Source: an uncultured Holophagaceae bacterium
GTDB lineage: Bacteria; Acidobacteriota; Holophagae; Holophagales; Holophagaceae
Assembly: GCA_903840385.1 (NCBI GenBank)
Contig: CAIMFT010000049.1
Coordinates: 1-57,446 of the forward strand
DNA length: 57,446 bases
Reading direction: 5' to 3'
Every line of letters begins with the position of its first letter. Positions within the stretch are counted from its first letter, which is position 1. Below, in pieces: positions 49,994 through 57,446 of this stretch. Under the pieces are notes generated by a model that was not told the DNA's origin, searched no databases, and saw only the letters and a program-made list of their open reading frames with translations. The position numbers and the translations under genes are program-made.

Positions 49994-50351
49994 GTTCTTT
50001 CTCCTTAAAGGGAGGGGTTGGGAGGGCAGTTGGGAGGATCCCAAAAAGGGTTCCTGCAGGCGCAAGACACCAGGGGATCGGGAAAGGGATCGGACCGTTC
50101 TAACCTAATCGCAGGCCGAGGATGCGTCCATCAAAATCCTAGGAAAGTTCCCGGGGATGTGATGGATTGCACATTCACGTGGGAACAATATTGGCATCTA
50201 TTGTTTACACTGATGTTACAACTCGGTGCTAGGAGTCCGAAAAGCCCTTCCGAGGCCCCCTTCAGCCCCCTTTACACCCCCCCAATAGGCTTGGGAAAAG
50301 CCGCAAAGAGCATAAAATTATTCCGACCACTTGTGCGGTTTTTGCCTGTCA
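49994..50351. other. 358-bp upstream region of the porin, no gene seen
   Basis: It contains the porin leader and Shine-Dalgarno, an AT-richer stretch at about 50100-50240 with the dyad at 50184-50205, and a pyrimidine-rich stretch (about 50250-50285). No convincing -35/-10 pair was identified on either strand, and frames here are short and uncoupled. Confidence 0.6.
50184..50205. promoter_or_regulatory. Operator-like dyad upstream of the porin
   Basis: AACAATA-N8-TATTGTT, perfect 7-bp arms with an 8-nt spacer (22 bp). It is the only clear AT-rich dyad in a GC-rich neighbourhood, about 190 bp before the porin ATG. It is suitable for a dimeric regulator, but no regulator gene is adjacent. Confidence 0.35.
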
Positions 50352-50846
50352 TCAGGGCTGGAAGCGGGGGGGCAGGAGAATCGGGTTCACGGAGGTCCGG
50401 CGCCGAAGGCCCCGGCGCTGGAGGTCGAACTTGAAGAGCCAGGTGGTCTCCTTGGCCTTGATGGCCGAAGTTCCCAGCACCCTGATGTAGAGGTAGCGCC
50501 CTGCCCGGTCCACTCGGAGGTCCTCAGCGCGCTCATGGGCGGCCAGCAGGATGCCGTTCCCCTGGCCGGCGGGCGCACCAGAGTACTGAATGGTGATGGC
50601 CTGGCTCCGGTTGGCGGCGGTGATGCGCACAAAGGCACCCCCTGCGAGCGGCACCCGGTCATCCCACTGGAGCAGGGGTCCCTGCCCATCCGCGCCGACA
50701 TGCAGCTGGATTGGAGCGGCTTCCAGGTAGGCCTGGGCCAGGAGGTGGTCCGAGATCTTCTGCCAGCCCAGGTAGACGCCCGTTCCCATGAAGAGGATGA
50801 CGAACATGGCGAAGCTGGTGAGATAGGTGGTGGGCTTGAAGCTCAT
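50352..50846 (-). CDS. Single-pass membrane-anchored hypothetical protein, 164 aa
   Basis: One membrane helix near the N-terminus (about 8-27, TSFAMFVILFMGTGVYLGW) and a soluble, probably periplasmic part with beta-strand character (APIQLHVGADGQGPLLQWDD, AFVRITAANRSQAITIQYSG) and a basic tail. No Cys and no known domain. TGGAG precedes the ATG. It lies 77 bp downstream of the 155-aa secreted protein gene on the same strand. Confidence 0.65.
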   Translation of the reverse strand: MSFKPTTYLTSFAMFVILFMGTGVYLGWQKISDHLLAQAYLEAAPIQLHVGADGQGPLLQWDDRVPLAGGAFVRITAANRSQAITIQYSGAPAGQGNGILLAAHERAEDLRVDRAGRYLYIRVLGTSAIKAKETTWLFKFDLQRRGLRRRTSVNPILLPPRFQP

Positions 50847-50923
50847 GCGGGTCTCCAGACCGGGGCAGTCGGCCGCCCCAGCCTACACTGGCCCCGGAAA
50901 GGGCCGGCACGAATGGGGTCGGC

Positions 50924-51391
50924 CTACTTGGCCGCTGGCGCCTTCCAGCTGCGGGTGATCTTCACGCGGTAGGGCTCCTTGGGGTTGGAGACCTGCCGGG
51001 GGTCCGTCACCAGGAAGTAGACCTCCTCGGGGGCGCTGCCCTTGTTGGCAAAGTACTGCTTGGCATTGAGGGTGGCCCGGTCCTGCCAGTTCGTTTTGCG
51101 CCGGCCCGTCCACTCCGCCAGGGTGGCCATGGTGAGTGCCAGGACCGCCTTCCGCGGATGCTCCAGAGCCACCTCGACATTTGCCCCGGGGGGCACGATG
51201 ACGAGGTAGGCCTTCCGGCCGGCGGCCATCTCGGAAAAGCCCAGGACCTCATCCGCATCATCGGGGATGGGATAGACCTGGATGGCAGCGCTCTGCACGT
51301 TGTCCGTGAGGCCGACCCAGGTCTGGGCCTGCACCGGGGCAGCAGCGGCAACAACCAGCAGGGGGCAAAGGCAGAGCGCAGTCCAGGACAT
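50924..51391 (-). CDS. Secreted hypothetical protein, 155 aa
   Basis: Signal peptide about 1-22 (CPLLVVAAAAPVQAQ), then a soluble domain with strands such as AYLVIVPPGANVEVALEHP, a basic segment (EWTGRRKTNWQDRATLNAKQYF) and EEVYFLVTDP. No family recognised. GAGG lies 6-7 nt before the ATG at 51389-51391. Longer in-frame readings run through the tRNA-Arg gene upstream and are rejected. It may be expressed by read-through from the tRNA or independently. Confidence 0.65.
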   Translation of the reverse strand: MSWTALCLCPLLVVAAAAPVQAQTWVGLTDNVQSAAIQVYPIPDDADEVLGFSEMAAGRKAYLVIVPPGANVEVALEHPRKAVLALTMATLAEWTGRRKTNWQDRATLNAKQYFANKGSAPEEVYFLVTDPRQVSNPKEPYRVKITRSWKAPAAK

Positions 51392-51556
51392 GGGGGCCTC
51401 AGGGAATGGGGCAAGGATCGCAGAGAGGGGGCCAGGCCAGCAAGGGGCTCTCCATGCTCGATCCTGGACAAGGACGGGCTGTGGGGAATGGCCAGAACAG
51501 GTACCGACCAGGGCAATGATGCCCTTTGCGGACGGCGCCGACGCCGGTACAGAACA

Positions 51557-51587
51557 AAGCCCCAAGGGGTTTGACCCAATGGGGCTT
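51557..51587 (-). terminator. Terminator downstream of tRNA-Arg
   Basis: AAGCCCCA (51557-51564) pairs with TGGGGCTT (51580-51587); an inner GGGT/ACCC pair (51567-51570 with 51574-51577) closes a shorter stem. On the minus strand the 3' flank is TTTGTTCTG, moderately U-rich. It lies 9 nt past the tRNA CCA end. Confidence 0.55.
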
Positions 51588-51596
51588 GCGGTTGAG

Positions 51597-51673
51597 TGGT
51601 GGTCCCGGAGCGACTTGAACGCCCGACCCTCAGATTCGTAGTCTGATGCTCTATCCAGCTGAGCTACGGGACC
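51597..51673 (-). tRNA. tRNA-Arg (anticodon ACG), CCA encoded
   Basis: A complete cloverleaf on the minus strand: acceptor GGTCCCG/CGGGACC, D arm GCTC...GAGC, anticodon stem TCAGA/TCTGA with loop CTACGAA (anticodon ACG, read as ICG for CGU, CGC and CGA), variable GGGTC, T arm GGGCG-TTCAAGT-CGCTC, discriminator A and an encoded CCA (51597-51599). Identity follows from the anticodon. An A-to-I34 deaminase (TadA) is needed for function. Confidence 0.95.
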
Positions 51674-51686
51674 GCGTGAAGGTCTG

Positions 51687-51715
51687 ATTCTACCGGATTC
51701 CTTGGGACTGTCCAA
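51687..51715 (-). promoter_or_regulatory. Sigma-70 type promoter of tRNA-Arg
   Basis: On the minus strand TTGGAC (51710-51715) and TAGAAT (51687-51692) are separated by exactly 17 nt. Transcription would start near 51680, just before the tRNA 5' end at 51673. This is the best conserved-looking promoter in the window. Confidence 0.75.
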
Positions 51716-51832
51716 CCTAAAGGGCGGAGGGTAGCCCTGGGAGGCCGCACGGCCGAGTCTGGATATTCCAGGCGAACCGGGCGGGCCAGAGTATATTGGG
51801 TCGAATTAATTAATTGCCCTCGAAGGAACCCC

Positions 51833-54800
51833 ATGACCCCCCGCAAGGCGCCCCCGGCCAAGAAGAGCCCCCTGCCCGTTCCGCCCGGCCTGCCCGAGGC
51901 CGCCCCCCAGGCCCCGGAAGTCTCGCCCCAGATGGGCTTCCCGGTGGTGGGCATCGGCGCCTCCGCCGGGGGCCTCGCCGCCTTCGAAGCCTTCTTCGCG
52001 GGCATGCCTGCGGACAAGGATCCGGGCATGGCCTTTGTCCTGGTCCAGCACCTGGCCCCGGACCACAAGAGCATCCTCACGGACCTGGTCAAGCGCTACA
52101 CCCGCATGGAGGTCTTCGAGGTGGAGGATGGGGTCAGGGTGCGCCCCAACTGCGCCTACATCATCCCGCCCAACCGGGACATGGCCTTCCTGAACGGCAC
52201 CCTGCAGCTGATGGAGCCCGCCGCCCCCCGGGGCCTGCGTCTGCCCATCGACTTCTTCTTCCGCTCCCTGGCCCAGGACCAGCGGGAGCGGGCCATCTGC
52301 ATCGTCCTGTCGGGTACCGGCAGCGACGGTGCCCTGGGGGTGCGGGCCGTGAAGGGGGAGGGCGGCATGGCCATCGCCCAGTCCCTGGAGACCACCGAGT
52401 ACGACGGCATGCCCCACAGCGCCATCGCCACGGGCCTGGTGGACTACGTGCTGCCTCCGGCCGAGATGGCCGCCCAGCTGATCGCCTACGCCGCCCATGC
52501 CTTTGCCCGCCGCACCAGTCCCGCCATCGATGCGTCCCCCAAGGCTGGGGACATCCTGCGGAAGATCTGCGTGCTCCTGCGGGACCACACCGGCCATGAC
52601 TTCTCCCAGTACAAGCAGAACACCCTCATCCGCCGAGTGGAGCGGCGCATGGCTGTTCACATGGTGGATCGAACGGAGGACTACCTGCGCCTCCTGCGCA
52701 ACACCCAGGGCGAAGCCCAGGCCCTGTTCCGCGACCTGCTCATCGGGGTCACCAACTTCTTCCGGGATCCCGAGGCCTTCGCCCTCCTCGAGCACGAGGT
52801 CATCCCCAAGCTCTTCGTGGGCAAGCACGCCGGGGCGCCCATCCGGGTGTGGGTCTGCGGGTGCGCCACCGGGGAGGAGGCCTACTCCATCGCCATCCTG
52901 CTGCAGGAGCACCTCGAGTCGCTCCGGCACTCCTACAAGATCCAGGTCTTCGCCACGGACATCGACCCCGAGTCCATCGAGCAGGCCCGCACCGGGGTCT
53001 TCCCCGCCAGCATCGCCGCGGACCTCTCCCCGGACCGCCTGGCCCGCTTCTTCACCCAGGAAGCGGAGGGCGGGTCCTACCGCATCCAGAAGGTCATCCG
53101 CGACCTGCTGGTGTTCTCCGAGCAGGACGTGATCCGCGACCCGCCCTTCTCCAAGCTGGACCTGATCACCTGCCGCAACCTGATGATCTATCTCAATGGG
53201 GAGCTGCAGCGGAAGCTGATCCCCCTGTTCCACTACGCCCTGCTCCCCGGCGGGTCCCTCTTCCTGGGCACCTCCGAGACGGTGGGCGAGTTCGGCAACC
53301 TCTTCACCACCCTCGACCGCAAGCACAAGATCTACCGGCGCCAGGAGGATCTCCCTGGCGCCGTCCGCCCGACCCTGGGCGGGTTCGTGCCGCCCCTCAG
53401 CGAAGGCGCGCCCACCCGACCGGTGCGACCTGATGCCACGGAGGCCACCCGGGCCAACCTCCGCCGCCTCACGGAGGCCACCCTCCTGTCCCACTACGCC
53501 CAGGCCGGGGCCCTCATCAACAGCCGGGGCGACATCCTCCACATCTACGGCCGCACCGGCCGGTTCCTGGAACCCGCCGCCGGGGACGCCGGGCTGAACA
53601 TCCTGACCATGGCCCGGGAAGGCCTGCGCCCTGCCCTCACCAGCGCCCTCTACCGGGTGGTGTCCCGCAAGGAGCCTGTCATTCATCCGGGCCTGCGGGT
53701 GAAGACCAACGGCGACTACACCACGGTGAACCTGTCGCTGCGGCCCGTGGTCGGCGAAGGCCCCGAGCCCCGGACCGACCTGTTCCTGGTGGTGCTGGAG
53801 GATGCCCCGCTCCCGACCGAGGCCGCTGCCACCCAGTCTCTTGAGGCGGCACCGACCTCAGCCTCCAGCCAGGATGCGCGGCGCATCGCCGAGCTGGAGC
53901 AGGAGCTCCGCACCAAGGAGGAGTACCTGCAGAGCACCCTCGAGGAGATGGAGACCTCCACGGAGGAGCTCAAGTCCTCCAACGAAGAGATGCAGTCCGT
54001 GAACGAGGAGCTCCAGTCCACCAACGAGGAGCTGGAGACCTCCAAGGAAGAGCTCCAGTCCGTCAACGAGGAGCTGGCCACGGTCAATGCCGAGCTGCAG
54101 AACAAAGTCTCCGACCTCTCCCGCGCCAACAACGACATGAACAACCTGCTGGCGGGCACCGGGGTGGCCACCCTCTTCGTGGATCACCAGCTGCGCATCG
54201 TGCGCTTCACCCCCAGCGCCACGGAGCTGATCAACCTGATCACCGGGGACATCGGCAGGCCCGTGTCCCACATCGTGTCGAACCTGGTGGCCTACGACAA
54301 GCTGGTGGAGGATGTGCAGGCCGTCCTGCGGAACCTGACCCCCCGCGAGGTCGAGGTGGAGACCCGCACCCACCGCTGGTTCCTCATGCGCATCCGGCCC
54401 TACCGCACCCTGGACAATGTCATCGAGGGGGCCGTGATCACCTTCACGGACATCACCGACCGCCGCGTGGCGCAGTCTCGTCTCGAGGAGCGCGAGCGGG
54501 AGCTCAGCGTCATCCTCAACGGCATGTTTGATCCGTTCGCCCTCCTGGACTTGACCTTGGATGCGGAAGGCAGGGTCTCTGCCTGCCACCTGAGCACGGT
54601 CAACCAGCCCTTTGAGGTCCTCACGGGCCTCACCGGGGACCGCTGGCGCGGCAAGAACCTGGGGGAGGCCTGGCCCGGGACCACCGCCGACTGGGAGACC
54701 ATCCTTCAGCAGGTGGGGACAGATGGCCAGCCTGTCCGGTTCGACCTGATTCACTCGCCCACCGGCCGCAGCTTTCTCTGCAGTGTGATGCGCCCCGGGG

Positions 54801-54865
54801 TCCGTCCAGACCGGGTCTGCATCGTCATCAAGCTGCTTCCGGCGGCCGGCAAAGTCCAACGCTAG
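51833..54865 (+). CDS. CheB-CheR-PAS chemotaxis-type signalling protein
   Basis: A 1010-aa fusion. CheB methylesterase domain (about 37-225) with Ser44 in GIGASAGG, His73 in VQHLAPDH and Asp165 in SGTGSDGA. CheR methyltransferase (about 240-495) with FSQYKQNTLIRRVERRM, the SAM loop CGCATGEEAYS and ITCRNLMIYL. A Glu-rich coiled coil (about 680-765) of ETSTEELKSSNEEMQS-type heptads, then two PAS-like domains (about 770-1005). There is no kinase domain; the chain ends after the second PAS region. Both chemotaxis enzymes look active, but no MCP, CheA or CheW gene is near. It is followed by a separate histidine kinase gene. AAGGA precedes the ATG. Confidence 0.92.
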   Translation: MTPRKAPPAKKSPLPVPPGLPEAAPQAPEVSPQMGFPVVGIGASAGGLAAFEAFFAGMPADKDPGMAFVLVQHLAPDHKSILTDLVKRYTRMEVFEVEDGVRVRPNCAYIIPPNRDMAFLNGTLQLMEPAAPRGLRLPIDFFFRSLAQDQRERAICIVLSGTGSDGALGVRAVKGEGGMAIAQSLETTEYDGMPHSAIATGLVDYVLPPAEMAAQLIAYAAHAFARRTSPAIDASPKAGDILRKICVLLRDHTGHDFSQYKQNTLIRRVERRMAVHMVDRTEDYLRLLRNTQGEAQALFRDLLIGVTNFFRDPEAFALLEHEVIPKLFVGKHAGAPIRVWVCGCATGEEAYSIAILLQEHLESLRHSYKIQVFATDIDPESIEQARTGVFPASIAADLSPDRLARFFTQEAEGGSYRIQKVIRDLLVFSEQDVIRDPPFSKLDLITCRNLMIYLNGELQRKLIPLFHYALLPGGSLFLGTSETVGEFGNLFTTLDRKHKIYRRQEDLPGAVRPTLGGFVPPLSEGAPTRPVRPDATEATRANLRRLTEATLLSHYAQAGALINSRGDILHIYGRTGRFLEPAAGDAGLNILTMAREGLRPALTSALYRVVSRKEPVIHPGLRVKTNGDYTTVNLSLRPVVGEGPEPRTDLFLVVLEDAPLPTEAAATQSLEAAPTSASSQDARRIAELEQELRTKEEYLQSTLEEMETSTEELKSSNEEMQSVNEELQSTNEELETSKEELQSVNEELATVNAELQNKVSDLSRANNDMNNLLAGTGVATLFVDHQLRIVRFTPSATELINLITGDIGRPVSHIVSNLVAYDKLVEDVQAVLRNLTPREVEVETRTHRWFLMRIRPYRTLDNVIEGAVITFTDITDRRVAQSRLEERERELSVILNGMFDPFALLDLTLDAEGRVSACHLSTVNQPFEVLTGLTGDRWRGKNLGEAWPGTTADWETILQQVGTDGQPVRFDLIHSPTGRSFLCSVMRPGVRPDRVCIVIKLLPAAGKVQR

Positions 54866-54883
54866 GCCCCGTAGGGAGTCTCA

Positions 54884-56665
54884 GTGGTCCCACCCACCCC
54901 CAGCGATGGCCCCCTTCCTCTGGATGGGTTCGGCCCCGAGGCACAGCCCAACCTCCGGCGCCTGGCCGAGCAGGAGGTTGCTGAGCGAGGCGAACACCCT
55001 GCCAATGGCGTGGGCGCCGCCGCCCAGCGGCTGATCCACGAGCTGCGGGTGCACCAGATCGAGCTGGAGATCCAGAACGAGGAGCTCCAGCGGGCCAGCA
55101 TCGAGCGCGAAGCCAGCCGGGCCAAGCTGCGGGACCTCTACGACTTCGCCCCGCTGGGCTACCTGACGCTCAGCGAGCATGGCCTGGTGCAGGAGGCCAA
55201 CCTCACCTGTGCGGCCATGCTGGGCGTGGATCGGAGCCGCCTCATCAAGGCTCGCTTCTCGCAGTTCATCCTCCCCCAGGATCAGGACATCTTCTACCGC
55301 TTCCGGGCCTACCTCCTGCAGAAGGAGGACAACCAGTCCTGCGACCTGCGCCTGGTCCGGTCGCCGGGCCATGTCTTCTGGGCAACCCTCAACGGCACCC
55401 TGGTCCAGGACCGCAGCAACGGTCCGCGCTTCCGGGTCGTCATCAGTGACACCACAGCCCGGCATACCTCCGAGACCCTCCTCCAGGAGAGCGAGGAGAA
55501 ATACGCCACCCTCTTCCGCAGCCTCACCTCGGGCGTCCTCATTCAGGATGCCGCTGGGCGCTTCGTAGATGCCAATCCGGCCTCAGAGCGCATCCTGGGG
55601 CGCTCCCGGATGCAGGCCTTGGCCCAGGCCTTCAACGCCCCGAGCTGGGACCTTCGAGGGCCTGATGGCAGCGTCCTTACTCCAGAGGACTATCCCTCCC
55701 AGCGCGCCTTGCGCGAAGGCCGGGCGGTGGAGAACGAGGAGATCAGGGTGTCGCGGCCGGATGGGAGCCAGGTCTGGCTGCTGGTCACCGCCAGTCCCTT
55801 GCCCGCCCCCACCCTGGGCGTGGCCATCCTGTTCACCGACATCACCGAACGCAAGCAGCTCGAGCAGGAGCTCCGCATGCGGCAGGCTGAGCTCGAGGCC
55901 CTCAACCAGTCCCTGGACCAGCGGGTCACCCAGGCCCTCGACCTGGTCCGAGAGCGCGATCAGTTGCTGATCACTCAGAGCCGACAGGCCGCCATGGGCG
56001 AGATGATCGGCAACATCGCCCACCAGTGGCGCCAGCCCCTGAGTGCCCTCGCCGGTGTGCTGGCCAACCTCGAGGATGCCCACCGCCTGGATGCGCAGGA
56101 CCCAGAGGCACTGGCTGTGCTGGTCGAAGAAGGCAATGACCTCATCCGGCGAATGTCCACCACCATCAGCGACTTTGCCCACTTCTTCCGGCCTGACAAG
56201 GCCCCGACCACCTTCTCCGCCGCAGCCCTGCTCCGGCAGGCCGTAGCCCTGGTAGAGCCGCACTTTGCCAGCGAAGGGACGCAGATCCAGATCAAGGTGC
56301 CCCAGGACCTCATGCTCATGGGCTACCCCAACGAATACGCCCAGGTCCTCGTCAACCTGCTGGGCAATGCCCATGACGCCATCGAGGCCACCTGCCCCGG
56401 CGAGGGCCGGATTTGCGTCTCCCTCAAGCAGGACGAAGGCCAGGGCTGCGTCACCCTCCAGGACAACGGCGGCGGCATCCCGGCAGACATCCTGGAGAAG
56501 GTCTTCGACCCCTACTTCTCCACCAAGGCCATGGGCACTGGGATCGGGCTGTACATGTCCAAGCAGATCATCGAGCGCGGGATGGGAGGGCGCCTAGCTG
56601 TCTGCAATACCGAGGGGGGGGCTCGCTTCACCCTGTGCACCCCCCTGGCGCAGAGGCCGTCGTGA
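54884..56665 (+). CDS. PAS-PAS histidine kinase
   Basis: 593 aa starting at a GTG with GGGAG 6 nt upstream. An N-terminal coiled region (about 45-85, HELRVHQIELEIQNEELQRA) leads to a PAS domain (about 86-195), a second PAS (about 205-325, ending LFTDITERKQLEQEL), a coiled linker and a kinase core: DHp His380 in GNIAHQWRQPLSALAG, N box LVNLLGNAHDAIEA, G1 LQDNGGGIP and G2 GTGIGLYMSKQIIE. No membrane segment, so a cytosolic sensor. The first gene's PAS output and this kinase probably act in one pathway. The stop overlaps the next gene in GTGA. Confidence 0.92.
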   Translation: MVPPTPSDGPLPLDGFGPEAQPNLRRLAEQEVAERGEHPANGVGAAAQRLIHELRVHQIELEIQNEELQRASIEREASRAKLRDLYDFAPLGYLTLSEHGLVQEANLTCAAMLGVDRSRLIKARFSQFILPQDQDIFYRFRAYLLQKEDNQSCDLRLVRSPGHVFWATLNGTLVQDRSNGPRFRVVISDTTARHTSETLLQESEEKYATLFRSLTSGVLIQDAAGRFVDANPASERILGRSRMQALAQAFNAPSWDLRGPDGSVLTPEDYPSQRALREGRAVENEEIRVSRPDGSQVWLLVTASPLPAPTLGVAILFTDITERKQLEQELRMRQAELEALNQSLDQRVTQALDLVRERDQLLITQSRQAAMGEMIGNIAHQWRQPLSALAGVLANLEDAHRLDAQDPEALAVLVEEGNDLIRRMSTTISDFAHFFRPDKAPTTFSAAALLRQAVALVEPHFASEGTQIQIKVPQDLMLMGYPNEYAQVLVNLLGNAHDAIEATCPGEGRICVSLKQDEGQGCVTLQDNGGGIPADILEKVFDPYFSTKAMGTGIGLYMSKQIIERGMGGRLAVCNTEGGARFTLCTPLAQRPS

Positions 56666-57446
56666 TCCCCGGCCTGGAACAGGCTGACTTCCTCAAGGAC
56701 CTCTCCGCGCTCTACGTGGAGGACGACGGCCCGACCCGGAACCAGGTGGGGCCCTGGCTGCAGCGCCGGGTGAGCTCGCTGGAGTGCGCCGCCAGTGGCC
56801 CCGCGGGGCTGGATGCCTTCCGGGATCGGCCTGCTCGCATCGTCGTCACGGACATCTGCATGCCCACCATGGATGGGTTGACCATGGCCGCAGAGATCCG
56901 CCGCCTGGACCCGGCGGTTGCCATCATCGTGACCACGGCCTTCGAGCAGACGGACTACCTGGCCCGCTCCATTGAGCTGGGCGTGGACCGCTATGTCATG
57001 AAGCCCATCCGCTTCGACCAGCTGGAGGCCGCCCTCTGGCACTGCGCCAACAAGGTGGTGGCCCAGGACGTGCTGCGCCAGAGAGCCTGGTTCGAGGCAG
57101 AGGCCCTGCGGGTGCGGCACCAGGAGAGTGTGCGGATCCTCACCGGCGGCCTCGCCCACGACTTCAACAACCTGCTCCAGGCCATCCTGGCCTCCTTCAG
57201 CCTCATCCGACAGCAGGCAATACCCAACAGCGCCATCGGTCAGAACGTCTTGTTGGGGGAGACGGCCGCCACCACGGCCCGGACCCTGGTCCGACGCCTG
57301 GCCAGCCTCTCCGTGCCCTCCGAGACCCTGGACCACGTGGGCAGCATCGATCCGCTGCTCCGGCGGGCGGTGGCCTCCCAGCTCGATGGCAGTGGGCTCC
57401 GGGTGGTCTTCGCCTTCGGGGATGGCGGGACCCTCATCGAGTGCAA
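56662..57446 (+). CDS. Response regulator-histidine kinase hybrid, truncated by window end
   Basis: Starts with GTG (56662-56664) overlapping the kinase stop in GTGA. The visible 261 codons are open to the edge. Receiver domain (about 10-130) with acidic residues in LYVEDDGP, phosphoacceptor Asp64 in VVTDICMPTMDG, Thr in VTTAFEQ and Lys in VMKPIRF. After a coiled linker, a DHp-like helix with LTGGLAHDFNNLLQAI (His166), the HisKA form common in hybrid kinases. The ATPase domain would lie beyond the end. It probably receives phosphate from the kinase upstream, forming a phosphorelay. Confidence 0.88.
   Translation, partial: MIPGLEQADFLKDLSALYVEDDGPTRNQVGPWLQRRVSSLECAASGPAGLDAFRDRPARIVVTDICMPTMDGLTMAAEIRRLDPAVAIIVTTAFEQTDYLARSIELGVDRYVMKPIRFDQLEAALWHCANKVVAQDVLRQRAWFEAEALRVRHQESVRILTGGLAHDFNNLLQAILASFSLIRQQAIPNSAIGQNVLLGETAATTARTLVRRLASLSVPSETLDHVGSIDPLLRRAVASQLDGSGLRVVFAFGDGGTLIEC

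Noticed and set aside
50190..50206. Possible sigma-54 site (TTGGCATCTATTGTTT)
   Set aside because: GG is present but the GC expected 10 nt later is missing.
51392..51715. N-terminal extension of the 155-aa secreted protein (contains VAQLDRASDYESEGR)
   Set aside because: This is the familiar false translation of a tRNA gene; the signal peptide starts at 51391.

Overview
This is a GC-rich, densely packed chromosomal window from a Gram-negative, didermic bacterium. Its envelope genes include lpxA and fabZ for lipid A, a PilQ secretin and an OprP-type porin. MqnA implies menaquinone made by the futalosine route. The mix of pilMNOPQ, a liv amino-acid importer, secreted peptidases, a CheB-CheR-PAS sensor and acetyl-/acyl-CoA enzymes is what I would expect from Acidobacteriota of the Holophaga/Geothrix type. 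That placement is inference from recollection of gene content, not a search. No insertion sequence, phage, CRISPR array or rRNA was seen. The only RNA gene is a tRNA-Arg(ACG).

Layout. 1-6.2 kb: periodic repeats, [2Fe-2S] ferredoxin, photolyase, amtB with a tyrosine-free PII protein, bacteriohemerythrin, an AlgH-like protein, a membrane protein, and a MogA/MoaB protein coupled to a 71-aa protein. 6.3-12.6 kb: purK; a translationally coupled minus-strand operon of PP2C phosphatase, RdgC-family protein split into two genes, and cell-wall amidase; then a degenerate hydroxyacyl-CoA dehydrogenase, a 49-aa membrane protein and a 66-aa zinc-ribbon protein. 12.7-19.1 kb: the type IV pilus operon pilMNOPQ, preceded by a J-domain/TPR protein and a second PP2C phosphatase. 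19.2-26.6 kb: gatA, a lipoyl E2 acyltransferase, dnaB and a 1052-aa lipoprotein. 26.7-36.3 kb: SanA-like protein, a thiolase lacking one catalytic Cys, an acyltransferase-ACP-AMP-ligase fusion, an ABC ATPase, carbonic anhydrase, fabZ-lpxA-era and an rRNA uracil methyltransferase. 36.3-43.5 kb: a repeat-rich convergent gap, a tandem pair of alkylguanine-transferase homologues (one with Thr for the active Cys), mqnA, pepQ, a DPP4-type peptidase and a peptide-transporter-like MFS protein. 43.6-50 kb: livKHMGF with a CBS-domain gene, and an OprP-type porin upstream. 50-57.4 kb: two small envelope proteins, tRNA-Arg with its own promoter and terminator, and a three-gene signalling operon (CheB-CheR-PAS, PAS histidine kinase, REC-kinase) cut off by the window end.

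How it fits together. Peptidases, a POT-like carrier and the branched-chain amino-acid importer point to growth on peptides and amino acids. The pil genes and the CheB-CheR cascade suggest surface behaviour under signal control. A recurrent theme is enzyme homologues that have lost textbook catalytic residues: PII Tyr51, thiolase Cys378, HAD Asn, ACP Ser, MGMT Cys and possibly a PHP metal site. Another theme is short 8-10 nt periodic repeats confined to 3' ends of genes, including the only two convergent gaps longer than 100 bp. I found no convincing whole new system. The best leads are the split rdgC operon, the Thr-for-Cys alkyltransferase homologue and the periodic repeats.
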